Shown here: one piece after another, positions 1 to 9,057 of the stretch
Layout of the letters: every line of letters begins with the position of its first letter
Numbering within the stretch: position 1 is the first letter of the stretch
Source of the DNA: Desulfonatronum sp.
GTDB taxonomy: Bacteria; Desulfobacterota; Desulfovibrionia; Desulfovibrionales; Desulfonatronaceae
DNA: 23,676 nucleotides
Assembly (NCBI GenBank): GCA_007127655.1
Contig: SKYX01000418.1
Span: 1-23,676 of the forward strand
Direction of reading: 5' to 3'
The notes under the pieces: generated by a model
What the model saw: only the letters and a program-made list of their open reading frames with translations
Database searches by the model: none
Told to the model about the DNA's origin: nothing
Made by a program: the position numbers and the translations under genes

Positions 1-705
1 GAACGCGCCAAGGACGGCCAGGTGCGAAAGAATCGGACCCCGGAAGGCGAAGGCCTCGCCGCGCAGGATGCTGTTCATGTAATAGAAGGCCGCGACAATG
101 ATCGCCACGAGAACGGTCAGGCCCACCAACCAGGAGCGGAAAAATTCCAGAGCCGGCAAGCTGAAGATGTAAAAGGAATAGTCGTTGTTGAAGATCGGGT
201 CGGCCTCGCCGAAAGGCACCTGGTGCAGGTAGCGCAGGGCGACGTTCCACTCACCAGCCGGTCCGGAGGCCAGCAGAAATGCACCCAGGGCCACAACGCC
301 GCTGGCGAGCCAGATCAGCACGCTCCGGGCGGAGTCGTAGATCTGTGGCGGCAACTTGTGCCCGCCCCGGGGAAACATCCGCCCGGTTATCCGGACCACC
401 GCGATCAGATTGGGGACGGCCAGGGCCAGGAAGACGAGCACCGCTCCCACATACAACCAAACTTTGGTGGTCACGACCTTCCAAAGCACACTTTGATGGT
501 CCAGGGAACTGTACCAGAGCCAGTCCGTGTAAAAGCCCTGGGCCCAATTCAGTCCGGACCACAGGATGATCAACGCCAAACCAAGCAGGCCCAACCGCAG
601 GAAGCGATGGAACTTGGAAAAATCCATCTCCTCGACCTTGAACTGCGGAAATGGATCCCGCGGGTCGTATGGGCCTTGGGAACCGGGGCCAAAAGAAAAC
701 AGCAT
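1..705 (-). CDS. UPF0182 family membrane protein, N-terminal part (cut by window edge)
   Basis: The reading frame runs from an ATG at 705 to the window edge without a stop, giving 235 residues of a protein that is usually about 900 residues long. An AAGGAGG ribosome binding site lies 7-8 bases before the ATG. I see about four hydrophobic helices (roughly residues 36-55, 79-105, 127-147 and 189-210). The stretch YTDWLWYSSLDHQSVLWK (59-76) and the segment DPIFNNDYSFYIFSLPALEFF (169-189) are typical of UPF0182 (COG1615), a family of inner-membrane proteins with a large extracytoplasmic domain. Its biochemical function is not established. The gene is divergent from thiL, with about 250 bases between the starts. 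The family call rests on remembered signature segments, and the C-terminal two thirds are unseen. Confidence 0.82.
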   Translation of the reverse strand, partial: MLFSFGPGSQGPYDPRDPFPQFKVEEMDFSKFHRFLRLGLLGLALIILWSGLNWAQGFYTDWLWYSSLDHQSVLWKVVTTKVWLYVGAVLVFLALAVPNLIAVVRITGRMFPRGGHKLPPQIYDSARSVLIWLASGVVALGAFLLASGPAGEWNVALRYLHQVPFGEADPIFNNDYSFYIFSLPALEFFRSWLVGLTVLVAIIVAAFYYMNSILRGEAFAFRGPILSHLAVLGAF

Positions 706-953
706 CGAGACAACCTCCTTGACAGGGGGGATGAAAAATTAGGCCAAAATCACGAATGAAAAGCCGCGAGGCTTGAAACACGAATCCGAGAACAGCGGAA
801 AAAAATCCCTTATTCCTTCTTATGAAGAAAAGGTCAACTACTTGGATAGGGACTCAAAGAGTGTGCTCGTTGCTTTTTGGAGCGCTTCGAGCGAAAAGAA
901 TGTCGCGGATCGACGAACCGAACTATGCCCACACCAAGCCACCCCTCCATCGC
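706..953. other. Divergent intergenic region between the UPF0182 gene and thiL
   Basis: This roughly 250-base gap should hold the promoters of both divergent genes. A TTGACA hexamer occurs on the plus strand just upstream of position 725, but I see no good -10 partner at 16-18 bases. Two in-frame ATGs upstream of the thiL start preferred here (822 and 900) lie in this stretch. Neither has a good ribosome binding site. I see no hairpin, repeat or riboswitch-like structure. Confidence 0.4.
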
Positions 954-1976
954 ATGACCACTGCAATCCCCCTTGCCCCCCCCCATTCCAACGCTCTTCG
1001 CTCTGAAGACGCGTTTCTGGCCCTGATCGGCCGCTGCTTCCCCAACTCCCACCACCGGTTGCTTCTTGGCCGCGGCGACGATTGCGCCGTGATCGACTGC
1101 CGGGAATCCCTGTGCGTGTCCTCGGATTTGTTTTTAGAGGACGCCCATTTCCGGATGGCCTACTTCGCGCCGGAGGACATCGGCTACAAGGCCCTGGCCG
1201 TGAACATCAGCGACATCGGGGCCATGGGGGCCAAACCCCTGGGGTTTGTCCTGAATCTGATGGCCCCCAAACACTTGGAGCGTGGATTCTGGGAAGCCTT
1301 TTTTCACGGCATGGCCGAACTGGCCGCGGAACATGACCTGTACCTGGCCGGAGGCGATCTTTCCGATGCTCCGTACCTGGGCATTGCCGTGACCATCTGG
1401 GGGGAACGGCCCGAGGGCGGAAAGTTTCTGCGCCGTGTTCAAGCTCGCCCCGGAGACGTGTTATTTCTTGTCGGAAAAGTGGGGCTGGCCAGGTTGGGAC
1501 TGGCCCTTCTGGAACGAGGTCTCGGCAAGACAGCGGAGATATCGATGAGTGTTACCCCAGAGGATTGTCCCGCCGCTATACAAGCCCATTTGCGGCCTGC
1601 CTTGCATCCGGCCGTAGCCACTTCCTTGAGTCGGACGGATTGGGTCCGGGGGCTTATGGACGTTTCCGACGGTCTGGCCCGGGACCTGCCGCGCTTCCTG
1701 GGGACGGGTCTGGGGTGTTCCCTGACCCTGGACCCTGAGACGCTGCATCCGGAATTGCGCCTGTTTGCCCAGGAAAACGGAGTGGATGCGGCCGAATGGG
1801 CGGTGCTGGGAGGGGAAGACTACGCATTGCTGGGCGTGGTCGCGGCGCGGGATTGGGACGTGCTGCGGGAAAAAATTCCCGCCGTGTGGCGTTTGGGCGA
1901 CGTGACGGCAAAGCCTGGAATCCATCTGAATGGAAAACAAATGCGATCTCGAGGATTTGACCACTTCAGCCGATGA
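954..1976 (+). CDS. thiL: Thiamine-phosphate kinase ThiL
   Basis: ThiL phosphorylates thiamine monophosphate with ATP to give thiamine diphosphate, the active cofactor, in the cytoplasm. From the ATG at 954 the product is 340 residues, close to the family's usual 320-350. It has the PurM/AIR-synthase-like arrangement: GRGDDCAV (39-46) and SSD (56-58), then the glycine-alanine-rich NISDIGAMGAKP (84-95). GGDLS lies near residue 133, MDVSDGL at 235-241, and GGEDYALL near the C-terminus. The Asp residues of these motifs bind Mg-ATP and substrate in the family. The start is uncertain: ATGs at 822 and 900 are in frame, none of the three has a clear Shine-Dalgarno, and I chose 954 because homology-like sequence begins shortly after it. 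No other thiamine genes are adjacent. Confidence 0.93.
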   Translation: MTTAIPLAPPHSNALRSEDAFLALIGRCFPNSHHRLLLGRGDDCAVIDCRESLCVSSDLFLEDAHFRMAYFAPEDIGYKALAVNISDIGAMGAKPLGFVLNLMAPKHLERGFWEAFFHGMAELAAEHDLYLAGGDLSDAPYLGIAVTIWGERPEGGKFLRRVQARPGDVLFLVGKVGLARLGLALLERGLGKTAEISMSVTPEDCPAAIQAHLRPALHPAVATSLSRTDWVRGLMDVSDGLARDLPRFLGTGLGCSLTLDPETLHPELRLFAQENGVDAAEWAVLGGEDYALLGVVAARDWDVLREKIPAVWRLGDVTAKPGIHLNGKQMRSRGFDHFSR

Positions 1977-2083
1977 CCTCTGGGCTATTGCCTGCTTTTA
2001 ACCGGTTTTGCCGGTGTACTTTCATCGGGTAATCAACTAGAGATACCTAATTTGGAGTTGACCATTTCCATGGAGGTTTTCAT

Positions 2084-3247
2084 ATGAAAAAACAGATAGT
2101 TGCTCTTATCGCAACCCTGGCTCTGCTCTGCGGTACCGGGGTCTCTTCCGCCGGACAGCCCATAAAGATCGGCGCGTTTTTCGCCCTCTCCGGACCGGCG
2201 GCGTTCATCGGCACGCCCACCAGGCTGGTGGCGGAAATGGCCGTGGATCAGATCAACCAGGCCGGGGGGATCAACGGCCGGCCCCTGGAACTGGTCATCG
2301 CGGATACGGAGAGCGACCCCCAGAAGGCCCTGCTGGCCGCCCGCCGACTGGTGGAACGGGAGCGGGTCACGGCCCTGGTCGGACCGACTCGCACGGATAC
2401 CGGCATGGCGGTCAAGGCTTATCTGCATCAGCGTCAAATGCCCACTGTGATGACCGTGGGCGGGGACCCGGTGATCATGGGCGGCCGCTTCGGGGACTTC
2501 GACTGGATTTTCAAAAGCCCGCAGCGTTCCTCCGTGGCCGTAAGCCGGGTTTATGAGTATTTGCAAAGCCAGGGCGTAACCAAGGTCGGCCTGCTCACGG
2601 CCAGCGACGGTTTCGGACGGGACGGGTTGACCTGGCTGACCAGCTTGGCCGAGGAATTTGGGATCACCATCACGGCCAACGAGCAGTTCGCCCCCACGGA
2701 TACGGACATGACCACCCAACTGGTGAAAATCCGGGCCACGAATCCCGAATTCATCATCTGCTGGACCATCGGCCCGGCCGCGGCCCTGGTCAGCAAGAAC
2801 GTCCAGCAGCTGGGCCTGACCATTCCCCTGATGCATTGCCACGGGATTCCAGATCCCAAATACCTGGAACTGGCCGGTGACGCAGCCGAGGGCACCTACA
2901 TGCCGTCCACCAAGCTGATGGCCGCCGACCAACTTCCGGACGACGATCCGCAGAAGGCCGTGGTCAAGGAATTCATCCGGCTCTATCGCGAAGTTTACGA
3001 TTTCGAACGCCAGTATCCCCTCAACACCCACTCCGGCTACGCGTGGGACGCAATCATGCTCATCGCCAAGGCCTTGCGCGAGGTCGGGCCGGACGATCCG
3101 GCGGCCATCCGGGACGCCATCCGTCAGACCTCCGGGTTCGTCGGGGTCAGTGGCATCTTCACCCTGTCCGAGGAAGACCACAATGGCCTGGACACCGACT
3201 CCCTGATCATCGTCAAGGTGGAGCAGGACCGCTGGGTGATGCAGTAA
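2084..3247 (+). CDS. Branched-chain amino-acid-type ABC transporter substrate-binding protein
   Basis: This is a 387-residue periplasmic ligand-binding protein of the LivJ/Peripla_BP_6 type, which delivers amino acids or similar small ligands to an ABC importer. A GGAGG site precedes the ATG by about 8 bases. A signal peptide is clear: basic MKK, a hydrophobic core to about residue 18, and a likely signal-peptidase I site after VSSA (about residue 23). The mature start IKIGAFFALSGPAAFIGTP and the following AVDQINQAGGINGRPLELVIADTES pattern are characteristic of the family. I see no lipobox cysteine. The usual permease and ATPase genes (livH, livM, livG, livF) are not next to it, so it looks like an orphan binding protein. 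The ligand cannot be named from sequence alone. Two hairpins follow the gene. Confidence 0.9.
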   Translation: MKKQIVALIATLALLCGTGVSSAGQPIKIGAFFALSGPAAFIGTPTRLVAEMAVDQINQAGGINGRPLELVIADTESDPQKALLAARRLVERERVTALVGPTRTDTGMAVKAYLHQRQMPTVMTVGGDPVIMGGRFGDFDWIFKSPQRSSVAVSRVYEYLQSQGVTKVGLLTASDGFGRDGLTWLTSLAEEFGITITANEQFAPTDTDMTTQLVKIRATNPEFIICWTIGPAAALVSKNVQQLGLTIPLMHCHGIPDPKYLELAGDAAEGTYMPSTKLMAADQLPDDDPQKAVVKEFIRLYREVYDFERQYPLNTHSGYAWDAIMLIAKALREVGPDDPAAIRDAIRQTSGFVGVSGIFTLSEEDHNGLDTDSLIIVKVEQDRWVMQ

Positions 3248-3271
3248 GCCCGCTCCCTGGCCTCGGCAGTT

Positions 3272-3293
3272 CGGAGAGGTCGTCTCCTCTCCG
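3272..3293. repeat. Perfect 8-bp hairpin after the substrate-binding protein gene
   Basis: CGGAGAGG and CCTCTCCG form a perfect 8-bp stem with a 6-base loop, 24 bases after the stop codon. No T-run follows, so it is more likely to stabilise the 3' end of the mRNA than to terminate on its own. Confidence 0.55.
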
Positions 3294-3334
3294 TCCTATT
3301 CCATAACTTCCCTTATATCTTATTATTAACCCAC

Positions 3335-3369
3335 GCCTGATCGCCGCTCATCACGGCGATCAGGCTTTT
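3335..3369 (+). terminator. Rho-independent terminator between the binding-protein gene and nrdJ
   Basis: GCCTGATCGCCG and CGGCGATCAGGC make a perfect 12-bp stem with a 7-base loop, followed at once by TTTT. It lies about 90 bases after the binding-protein gene and ends only about 5 bases before the nrdJ ribosome binding site. It could therefore also act as a 5' leader structure of nrdJ. Confidence 0.8.
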
Positions 3370-3386
3370 GCATCAGGAGACCGCTC

Positions 3387-5651
3387 GTGACGTCAACCTC
3401 TATTGCCTCCGGCATTGTATCGGAACTGGCGACGGTTCCAGAAGATATTCCTCAACCGGTTCTGCCGCCAAACGCCGAAGTCGTTTTGAACAAGCGCTAT
3501 CTGCGCAAGGGCGGCCAGGGTGAAATTCTGGAAACCCCCCAGGAGCTTTACTGGCGCGTAGCCTCAGCTATCGCTGCGGAAGAGACCAAATACCCGGCTT
3601 CCCCGTATTCCGTGGACGAGTTGGCCCGCTTGTTCTACGAGCTCATGACCACGTATCGCTTTCTGCCTAATTCGCCGACCTTGATGAACGCCGGCACGGA
3701 TCTCGGCCAACTGGCCGCCTGTTTCGTGCTCCCGGTGGGCGATTCCATGGAGGAGATTTTCGACGCCATCAAGTACGCGGCCCTGATCCACAAATCCGGC
3801 GGCGGCACGGGCTTTTCCTTTTCCCGGCTGCGGCCGCAAAAAAGCCGGGTCGGCTCCACCGGCGGCATCGCCTCAGGGCCTATTTCCTTTCTGCGGATCT
3901 TCAACACGGCCACGGAGCAGGTCAAACAGGGCGGTACCCGGCGCGGAGCAAACATGGGCATCCTGCGGGTTGACCATCCGGATATTCTGGATTTCATTCG
4001 GGCCAAGGAACGCGATGGGGATCTGAACAACTTCAACCTCTCCATCGGTTTGACCGAAGTGTTCATGCAGGCCGTGGAAAAAGACGATGAGTACGACCTC
4101 CTCGCACCGCACACCGGGCAAACCAAGGCCCGACTCAAGGCCCGCGAAGTCTTCGGCCTGCTGGTCCAGAAGGCCTGGGAAAGCGGTGACCCCGGTATCA
4201 TCTTCCTGGACCGTATCAACCGCGACAATCCTACGCCCAAGCTAGGTGAAATTGAGAGTACGAATCCTTGCGGCGAACAGCCGCTGCTCCCCTACGAGGC
4301 CTGCAACCTTGGTTCCATCAATCTTTCCAGGTATATTCAGAATTCCGGCAAGGACGACATCCTCTGGGATGATCTGAAGCAGGACATTCATCTCTGCGTC
4401 CGGTTTCTGGACAACGTCATTGATGCGTCCCGCTATCCGTTGGAGAAGATTACCGAAACCGTCCGGATGAACCGCAAGATCGGACTGGGTGTGATGGGTT
4501 GGGCCGACCTGCTGTTCCGGCTGCATATTCCCTACAACAGCCAGGAAGCGTTAAACTTGGCCGAAAAGCTGATGCACTTCATCCAGTTCGAGGCCCAGAG
4601 CGCTTCCAAGAAGCTGGCCGAGGAACGAGGTCCATTTCAGGCCTTCGCGGAATCCACCTTTGCCGAGCACAACCAAGGTCCGTTCCGTAACGCCACCACT
4701 ACCACCATCGCGCCCACGGGCACCCTGTCCATCCTGGCTGGATGCTCCTCCGGGGTGGAGCCGCTCTTCGCCCTGAGCTTCGTGCGTCAGGTCATGGACG
4801 GAGAACGGCTTCTGGAGGCCAATCCCTGGTTTGAACAAGCCCTGCACGAGGCCCAGTGCTACAGCCCCAAACTGATGGAGGAGGTTGCGGCCAAGGGAAC
4901 CATCCATCACATCGAACACCTTCCGGAGGACGTCCGCAAGGTGTTCGTCACGGCCCACGACATCGAGCCGATCTGGCACCTGAAGATGCAGGCGGCCTTC
5001 CAGAAGTTCACGGACAACGCCGTGTCCAAGACCGTGAATCTGCCCCACACGGCCACCCAGGAAGATATCTGGAATATCTACTGGATGGCCTATGAAATGG
5101 GTTGCAAGGGCGTCACGGTCTATCGGGACGGCTGCAAAAGCACCCAGGTGCTTTGCACTGGAGACGGTGGCAAGCCCAAAGATGTGGAAAAGGCTCAGCG
5201 CGTAGTCCGGGACCGGCCGGACGTGGTCTACGGCTTCACCCAGAAGGTCAAGACCGGCTACGGATTTCTCTATCTCACGGTAAATGAGGTGGACGGACGG
5301 CCTTTTGAGGTCTTTGCAACTATCGGCAAGTCCGGGAGGTCCATCACGGCCAAGGCCGAGGCCATCGGTCGATTGGTCTCCCTGGCCCTGCGTTCCGGAG
5401 TGGGCGTGGAGGACATCGTCAGCCAGCTCAAGGGCATCGGCGGAGAGCACCCAGTGTTCCAGAAAAAGGACATGCTGTTGTCCATTCCGGACGCCGTTTC
5501 CTGGATACTGGAAAGCCGCTATCTCCAAGGCCGAAAGGCCGAAATGACCAATTCGCTGGTCAAGCCGGAATGCCCTGATTGCGGCAAGGAGCTGATCTTC
5601 CAGGAAGGCTGCTTCGTCTGCCAGGGCTGTGGTTACACCAAGTGCGGATGA
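3387..5651 (+). CDS. nrdJ: Adenosylcobalamin-dependent (class II) ribonucleoside-diphosphate reductase
   Basis: The enzyme reduces ribonucleotides to deoxyribonucleotides, using the radical made from adenosylcobalamin, so it works with or without oxygen. It starts at a GTG with AGGAGA 7-8 bases upstream and is 754 residues long. Family motifs are intact: PNSPTLMNAG, AACFVLPV with the first redox cysteine at residue 112, GGGTGFSFSRLRP, and NPCGEQ (293-298) with the thiyl-radical cysteine 295 and Glu297. APTGTLSILAG near residue 442 is also present. The C-terminus has a cysteine-rich module (C729, C732, C742, C745, C748, C753), the zinc-ribbon-like tail common in class II enzymes that relays reducing equivalents. 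No N-terminal ATP-cone is evident. ftsE follows after 13 bases, so the two are probably co-transcribed. Class II is recognised by the fused architecture and the absence of an R2 partner gene. Confidence 0.95.
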   Translation: MTSTSIASGIVSELATVPEDIPQPVLPPNAEVVLNKRYLRKGGQGEILETPQELYWRVASAIAAEETKYPASPYSVDELARLFYELMTTYRFLPNSPTLMNAGTDLGQLAACFVLPVGDSMEEIFDAIKYAALIHKSGGGTGFSFSRLRPQKSRVGSTGGIASGPISFLRIFNTATEQVKQGGTRRGANMGILRVDHPDILDFIRAKERDGDLNNFNLSIGLTEVFMQAVEKDDEYDLLAPHTGQTKARLKAREVFGLLVQKAWESGDPGIIFLDRINRDNPTPKLGEIESTNPCGEQPLLPYEACNLGSINLSRYIQNSGKDDILWDDLKQDIHLCVRFLDNVIDASRYPLEKITETVRMNRKIGLGVMGWADLLFRLHIPYNSQEALNLAEKLMHFIQFEAQSASKKLAEERGPFQAFAESTFAEHNQGPFRNATTTTIAPTGTLSILAGCSSGVEPLFALSFVRQVMDGERLLEANPWFEQALHEAQCYSPKLMEEVAAKGTIHHIEHLPEDVRKVFVTAHDIEPIWHLKMQAAFQKFTDNAVSKTVNLPHTATQEDIWNIYWMAYEMGCKGVTVYRDGCKSTQVLCTGDGGKPKDVEKAQRVVRDRPDVVYGFTQKVKTGYGFLYLTVNEVDGRPFEVFATIGKSGRSITAKAEAIGRLVSLALRSGVGVEDIVSQLKGIGGEHPVFQKKDMLLSIPDAVSWILESRYLQGRKAEMTNSLVKPECPDCGKELIFQEGCFVCQGCGYTKCG

Positions 5652-5664
5652 CCCCGCGAAAGCG

Positions 5665-6345
5665 ATGATCAGCCTGCGCCACGTCTCTTACAGCTTCGGG
5701 ACCCAATGGGCTCTGAAGAACATCTCCCTGGAGGTTCGCAAGGGCGATTTCCTGTTCCTGGTGGGCCCCAGTGGTGCGGGCAAGACCACCCTGCTCCGCC
5801 TGCTCCACGGCGCTATACCGCTAAAGCGGGGCCAGGGGACGGTGGCAGGGTTCGATCTTCATGCTCTCAAGGCCCGGCGGATTCACCTCTTGCGCCGGGA
5901 GGTGAGCGTGGTTTTTCAGGACTTCAAGATTCTGCCGGATCGCACCGTGTTCGCCAACGTGGCCCTGGCCCTGGAAGTGCGCAATATGCCCCGCACCCAC
6001 ACCGAACGGCGGGTCCGAGCGGTCCTCCGAGGCCTGGACTTGGAAAACAAGATGCACGTCTCCTGCGCCCAACTCTCCGGCGGCGAACAACAGCGGGTGG
6101 CCATCGCCCGGGCCGTCGTGGTCGGACCACAATTGCTCCTGGCCGACGAGCCCACCGGCAACCTGGACCGGGAATTGGCCATGCGCCTGATGAGCATCTT
6201 CCTCCAGTTTCACGCCCATGGCACGACCATCGTTTTGGCCACCCACAACCAGGAAATCTTGGCCTGCGTGCCGGACGCCAAGATTCTGCACCTTGAGGAC
6301 GGGGCCGTGAACTGGACCAACTGGGACATGGACGTGTCGAAATGA
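5665..6345 (+). CDS. ftsE: Cell division ATP-binding protein FtsE
   Basis: FtsE is the ABC-type ATPase that pairs with FtsX at the division ring and activates periplasmic cell-wall hydrolases through coiled-coil partners. The 226-residue product has Walker [10 protein letters not shown] (34-42), a Q-loop [16 protein letters not shown], the signature LSGGEQQ (137-143), Walker [13 protein letters not shown] with D161 and E162, and the H-loop histidine 194. DRTVFANV after the Q-loop is the usual FtsE wording, which separates it from LolD/MacB-type ATPases. An upstream in-frame GTG at 5629 would overlap nrdJ. I prefer the ATG at 5665, 13 bases after nrdJ, because the product then begins with the usual [12 protein letters not shown]. 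The ribosome binding site is weak, so translational coupling to nrdJ is possible. Confidence 0.94.
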   Translation: MISLRHVSYSFGTQWALKNISLEVRKGDFLFLVGPSGAGKTTLLRLLHGAIPLKRGQGTVAGFDLHALKARRIHLLRREVSVVFQDFKILPDRTVFANVALALEVRNMPRTHTERRVRAVLRGLDLENKMHVSCAQLSGGEQQRVAIARAVVVGPQLLLADEPTGNLDRELAMRLMSIFLQFHAHGTTIVLATHNQEILACVPDAKILHLEDGAVNWTNWDMDVSK

Positions 6346-6365
6346 ACCGTCCGGAGTAAACGCGG

Positions 6366-7244
6366 ATGTTCCGTATCGTGCTTAAACTGATGCTCCAGGG
6401 AGTGACGGACATCCGCCGTCATCCCTGGATACAGGTACTCACCCTGGCCGCCGTGACTCTGGTCGCCTTTCTGGGCGGGCTGTTCTTGCTCGTGCTGCAT
6501 AATCTGGATTTGGAGCTGCACCGCGCCGGCGGGGACATCCAGTTTCAGATCTACTGGCAGCCGGAAGCCGAACAGGAAATGGTCCGAACCCAGTGGGACA
6601 GCTTGCGGGAGCTGGAGCACCTCGCTGAGATCAAGACCTTTTCCGGAGACCAGGCCCTGGAATTGCTCATGCAGCGACTCGGCGGAACCGGGGATTTTGC
6701 CTGGTTGCAAGGCAACAATCCCCTTCCGGCCACGGCCCTGCTGACCTTCTCAGTCCGCGACGACGACCAGCAGACCTGGGCCAAGGCCACCTATCTGCAC
6801 CTGGAAACCCTGGAGGGGGTGGAGAAGGTCAGCTTCAACCCTCTGCAATTGGACCTGGCCCGAGGCTGGGCCCGGTTCAGCAATCAGGTGATTTGGCCGC
6901 TGATCCTCTTCCTTGGGGTGGTTCTGGCCCTGGTTGTAGGCAATACCATCAAGCTCTCCCAACTGCACCGCCGAAACGAAGTTGAAATTCTCCGCTTGGT
7001 CGGCGCGGCCCGGTGGTACATCCAGTTACCCATGCTTGTTTCCGGGGCGGTGCTCGGCCTGCTGGGCGGCATCCTGGCCCTGCTGATGCTCAAGGGCGTC
7101 CAGCTCAGCCTGCGGGACCTGCTGCACTTTCCCCCCCTCTGGCTGCGCCTGGACTACCTGCCGTCCTCCCAGACCCTGGCTTTTCTGGCCGTCCTTGTGG
7201 TCATGGGCTTTCTGAGCAGTTGGGTGGCGTTACGGGAGAAATAA
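6366..7244 (+). CDS. ftsX: Cell division protein FtsX (permease-like subunit)
   Basis: FtsX is the membrane partner of FtsE. The 292-residue product has the expected topology: a cytoplasmic N-terminus, one helix at about 20-46, a periplasmic domain of about 125 residues, then three helices near 174-197, 218-243 and 270-289. The cytoplasmic loop HRRNEVEILRLVGA between the second and third helices is a hallmark of the FtsX permease domain and contacts FtsE. The gene starts 20 bases after ftsE with GGAG about 8 bases upstream. The periplasmic loop, from HNLDLELHRAGGDIQFQIYW to about residue 170, is the part that recruits hydrolase activators. No EnvC or hydrolase gene lies nearby. Confidence 0.94.
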   Translation: MFRIVLKLMLQGVTDIRRHPWIQVLTLAAVTLVAFLGGLFLLVLHNLDLELHRAGGDIQFQIYWQPEAEQEMVRTQWDSLRELEHLAEIKTFSGDQALELLMQRLGGTGDFAWLQGNNPLPATALLTFSVRDDDQQTWAKATYLHLETLEGVEKVSFNPLQLDLARGWARFSNQVIWPLILFLGVVLALVVGNTIKLSQLHRRNEVEILRLVGAARWYIQLPMLVSGAVLGLLGGILALLMLKGVQLSLRDLLHFPPLWLRLDYLPSSQTLAFLAVLVVMGFLSSWVALREK

Positions 7245-7319
7245 TGGCCAAGAATGATCTCCAGTAACTGAACTTTTTATGTAATTTTTGCCGTATCAAA
7301 CCCGCTTTAAGGAGTTCCC

Positions 7320-8987
7320 ATGCGCAGTGAAACCATGACCAAAGGCCTGGAAAAAGCCCCTCACCGCTCCCTCTTGCACGCCCTGGGCATGACCAGGGAC
7401 GAAATGCGCCGCCCGCTGATCGGTGTGGTCAACTCGGCCAACGAAGTGGTTCCAGGCCACATTCACCTGCACACCATCTCCCAGGCGGTCAAGGACGGCA
7501 TCCGGTCCGCAGGGGGTACCCCCATGGAGTTTCCGGTGATCGGAATCTGCGATGGACTGGCCATGAATCATCCGGGCATGCATTACAGTCTGCCCAGCCG
7601 GGAGATCATCGCGGACTCCATCGAGGCCATGGCCATGGGCCATCCCTTCGACGCCCTGGTCTGCGTCCCCAATTGCGACAAGGTCGTTCCGGCCATGCTC
7701 ATGGCCATGCTTCGTCTGAACATTCCGTCCATCATTATTAGCGGCGGCCCGATGTTGGCTGGGGCGTGGCAGGGCAAACCTGTGGACCTGATTTCCGTTT
7801 TCGAGGGCGTAGGCAAGGTGCGCAAGGGGCAGATGACCCAGGAGGAGTTGGACGAGTTGGAAACCTGCGCTTGCCCTGGCTGCGGATCCTGCTCGGGGAT
7901 GTTCACGGCCAATTCCATGAACTGCCTGTCCGAGGCCATCGGCCTGGCTCTGCCTGGCAACGGAACCATCCCCGCGGTGACCGCGGCCAGGATCCGGCTC
8001 GCCAAACAGGCCGGGGGCCAGGTCATGAAGCTGCTGGAAAAGAACATCCGGCCTCGGGACATTGTGACACCTGCTGCGGTGCGTAACGCCGTGACTGCGG
8101 ACATGGCCCTGGGTTGCTCCACCAATACAGTGCTCCACCTGCCAGCCATTTTCGCCGAGGCGGACTTGGACCTAAATCTGGGTATCTTCGATGAACTGAG
8201 CCGCTCCACGCCGAACCTCTGCCGTCTCTCCCCCGCGGGCAGCGACCACATTGAGGACCTGCACCGGGCCGGGGGCATCCCTGCTGTGCTTGCCGAGCTG
8301 GCCAAGGCAAACCTGCTGGACCTGTCAGTTCAGACCGTCACCGGTGCCAGTCTCGGAGACAATCTCCAAGCCCTGGGTGCCACGGTACTGGACAATCAGG
8401 TCATCCGTTCCATCTCCGCACCCTACAGCCCGGAGGGCGGAATCGCCATCCTCAAAGGAACCCTGGCTCCGGACGGCGCGGTGGTCAAACAATCCGCCGT
8501 AGCCCCGGAAATGCTGGTCCGCACCTCAACGGCCCGGGTTTTCGAGGGCGAGGAAGAAGCCGTGACGGCCATTCTGGAAGGACGAATTAATCCCGGCGAC
8601 GCGTTGATCATCCGCAACGAAGGTCCCAAGGGCGGGCCCGGGATGCGCGAAATGCTCACCCCTACTTCGGCTATCGCCGGGATGGGCTTGGACAAGGACG
8701 TGGCCCTGATCACAGACGGCCGTTTCAGCGGCGGCACTCGGGGCGCGGCCATTGGCCACGTCTCCCCGGAAGCGGTGGAGGGCGGGCCCATCGGACTGGT
8801 CCAGGAAGGCGACAAGATCGAAATCGACATCCCCGGCAGAAAGCTGAACCTGCTGGTCGACGTCCAGGAACTGGCATCGCGGCGCGCTGCATGGAAGCCA
8901 CTGCAGCGCGAAATCTCCTCCCCCTTCTTGCGCCGCTACGCCCGCCTCGCGACCAGCGCGGCTCACGGAGCAGTCTTTTCCGGGTAG
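7320..8987 (+). CDS. ilvD: Dihydroxy-acid dehydratase IlvD
   Basis: IlvD dehydrates 2,3-dihydroxy-isovalerate and -methylvalerate to the 2-keto acids that precede valine, leucine and isoleucine. It is an iron-sulfur enzyme. The 555-residue product is full length. Motifs in order: [18 protein letters not shown] (117-121, cluster cysteine 119), [23 protein letters not shown] (from C185, with a cluster cysteine in the CGSC group), and [48 protein letters not shown] and [18 protein letters not shown] follow. A strong AAGGAG sits 7 bases before the ATG. There is a 75-base gap after ftsX. No other ilv or leu genes are adjacent, and I see no branched-chain-rich leader peptide. It is followed by a bidirectional terminator. 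Confidence 0.96.
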   Translation: MRSETMTKGLEKAPHRSLLHALGMTRDEMRRPLIGVVNSANEVVPGHIHLHTISQAVKDGIRSAGGTPMEFPVIGICDGLAMNHPGMHYSLPSREIIADSIEAMAMGHPFDALVCVPNCDKVVPAMLMAMLRLNIPSIIISGGPMLAGAWQGKPVDLISVFEGVGKVRKGQMTQEELDELETCACPGCGSCSGMFTANSMNCLSEAIGLALPGNGTIPAVTAARIRLAKQAGGQVMKLLEKNIRPRDIVTPAAVRNAVTADMALGCSTNTVLHLPAIFAEADLDLNLGIFDELSRSTPNLCRLSPAGSDHIEDLHRAGGIPAVLAELAKANLLDLSVQTVTGASLGDNLQALGATVLDNQVIRSISAPYSPEGGIAILKGTLAPDGAVVKQSAVAPEMLVRTSTARVFEGEEEAVTAILEGRINPGDALIIRNEGPKGGPGMREMLTPTSAIAGMGLDKDVALITDGRFSGGTRGAAIGHVSPEAVEGGPIGLVQEGDKIEIDIPGRKLNLLVDVQELASRRAAWKPLQREISSPFLRRYARLATSAAHGAVFSG

Positions 8988-9057
8988 AGCAATCCTATAT
9001 TTTCGCTACAAACAACCATCCCCGGCAACTCTCTCCATAAATCCAAGCACATCGAAC

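Noticed and set aside
773-1006. 77-codon plus-strand ORF between the UPF0182 gene and thiL
   Set aside because: It has no ribosome binding site, overlaps the likely thiL start in another frame, and its sequence has no family-like pattern.
1998-2016. ACCGG/CCGGT hairpin after thiL as a terminator
   Set aside because: The stem is only 5 bp and is not followed by a T-run.
2033-3181. 382-codon minus-strand open frame opposite the binding-protein gene
   Set aside because: The plus-strand frame has a signal peptide, a ribosome binding site and family motifs. The minus frame is an antisense by-product of high GC.
7244-7267. 7-codon mini-ORF (MAKNDLQ) overlapping the ftsX stop as TAATG, upstream of ilvD
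   Set aside because: A leader peptide for ilvD attenuation would be rich in Ile, Leu and Val, and no terminator/antiterminator hairpins follow. Most likely chance.
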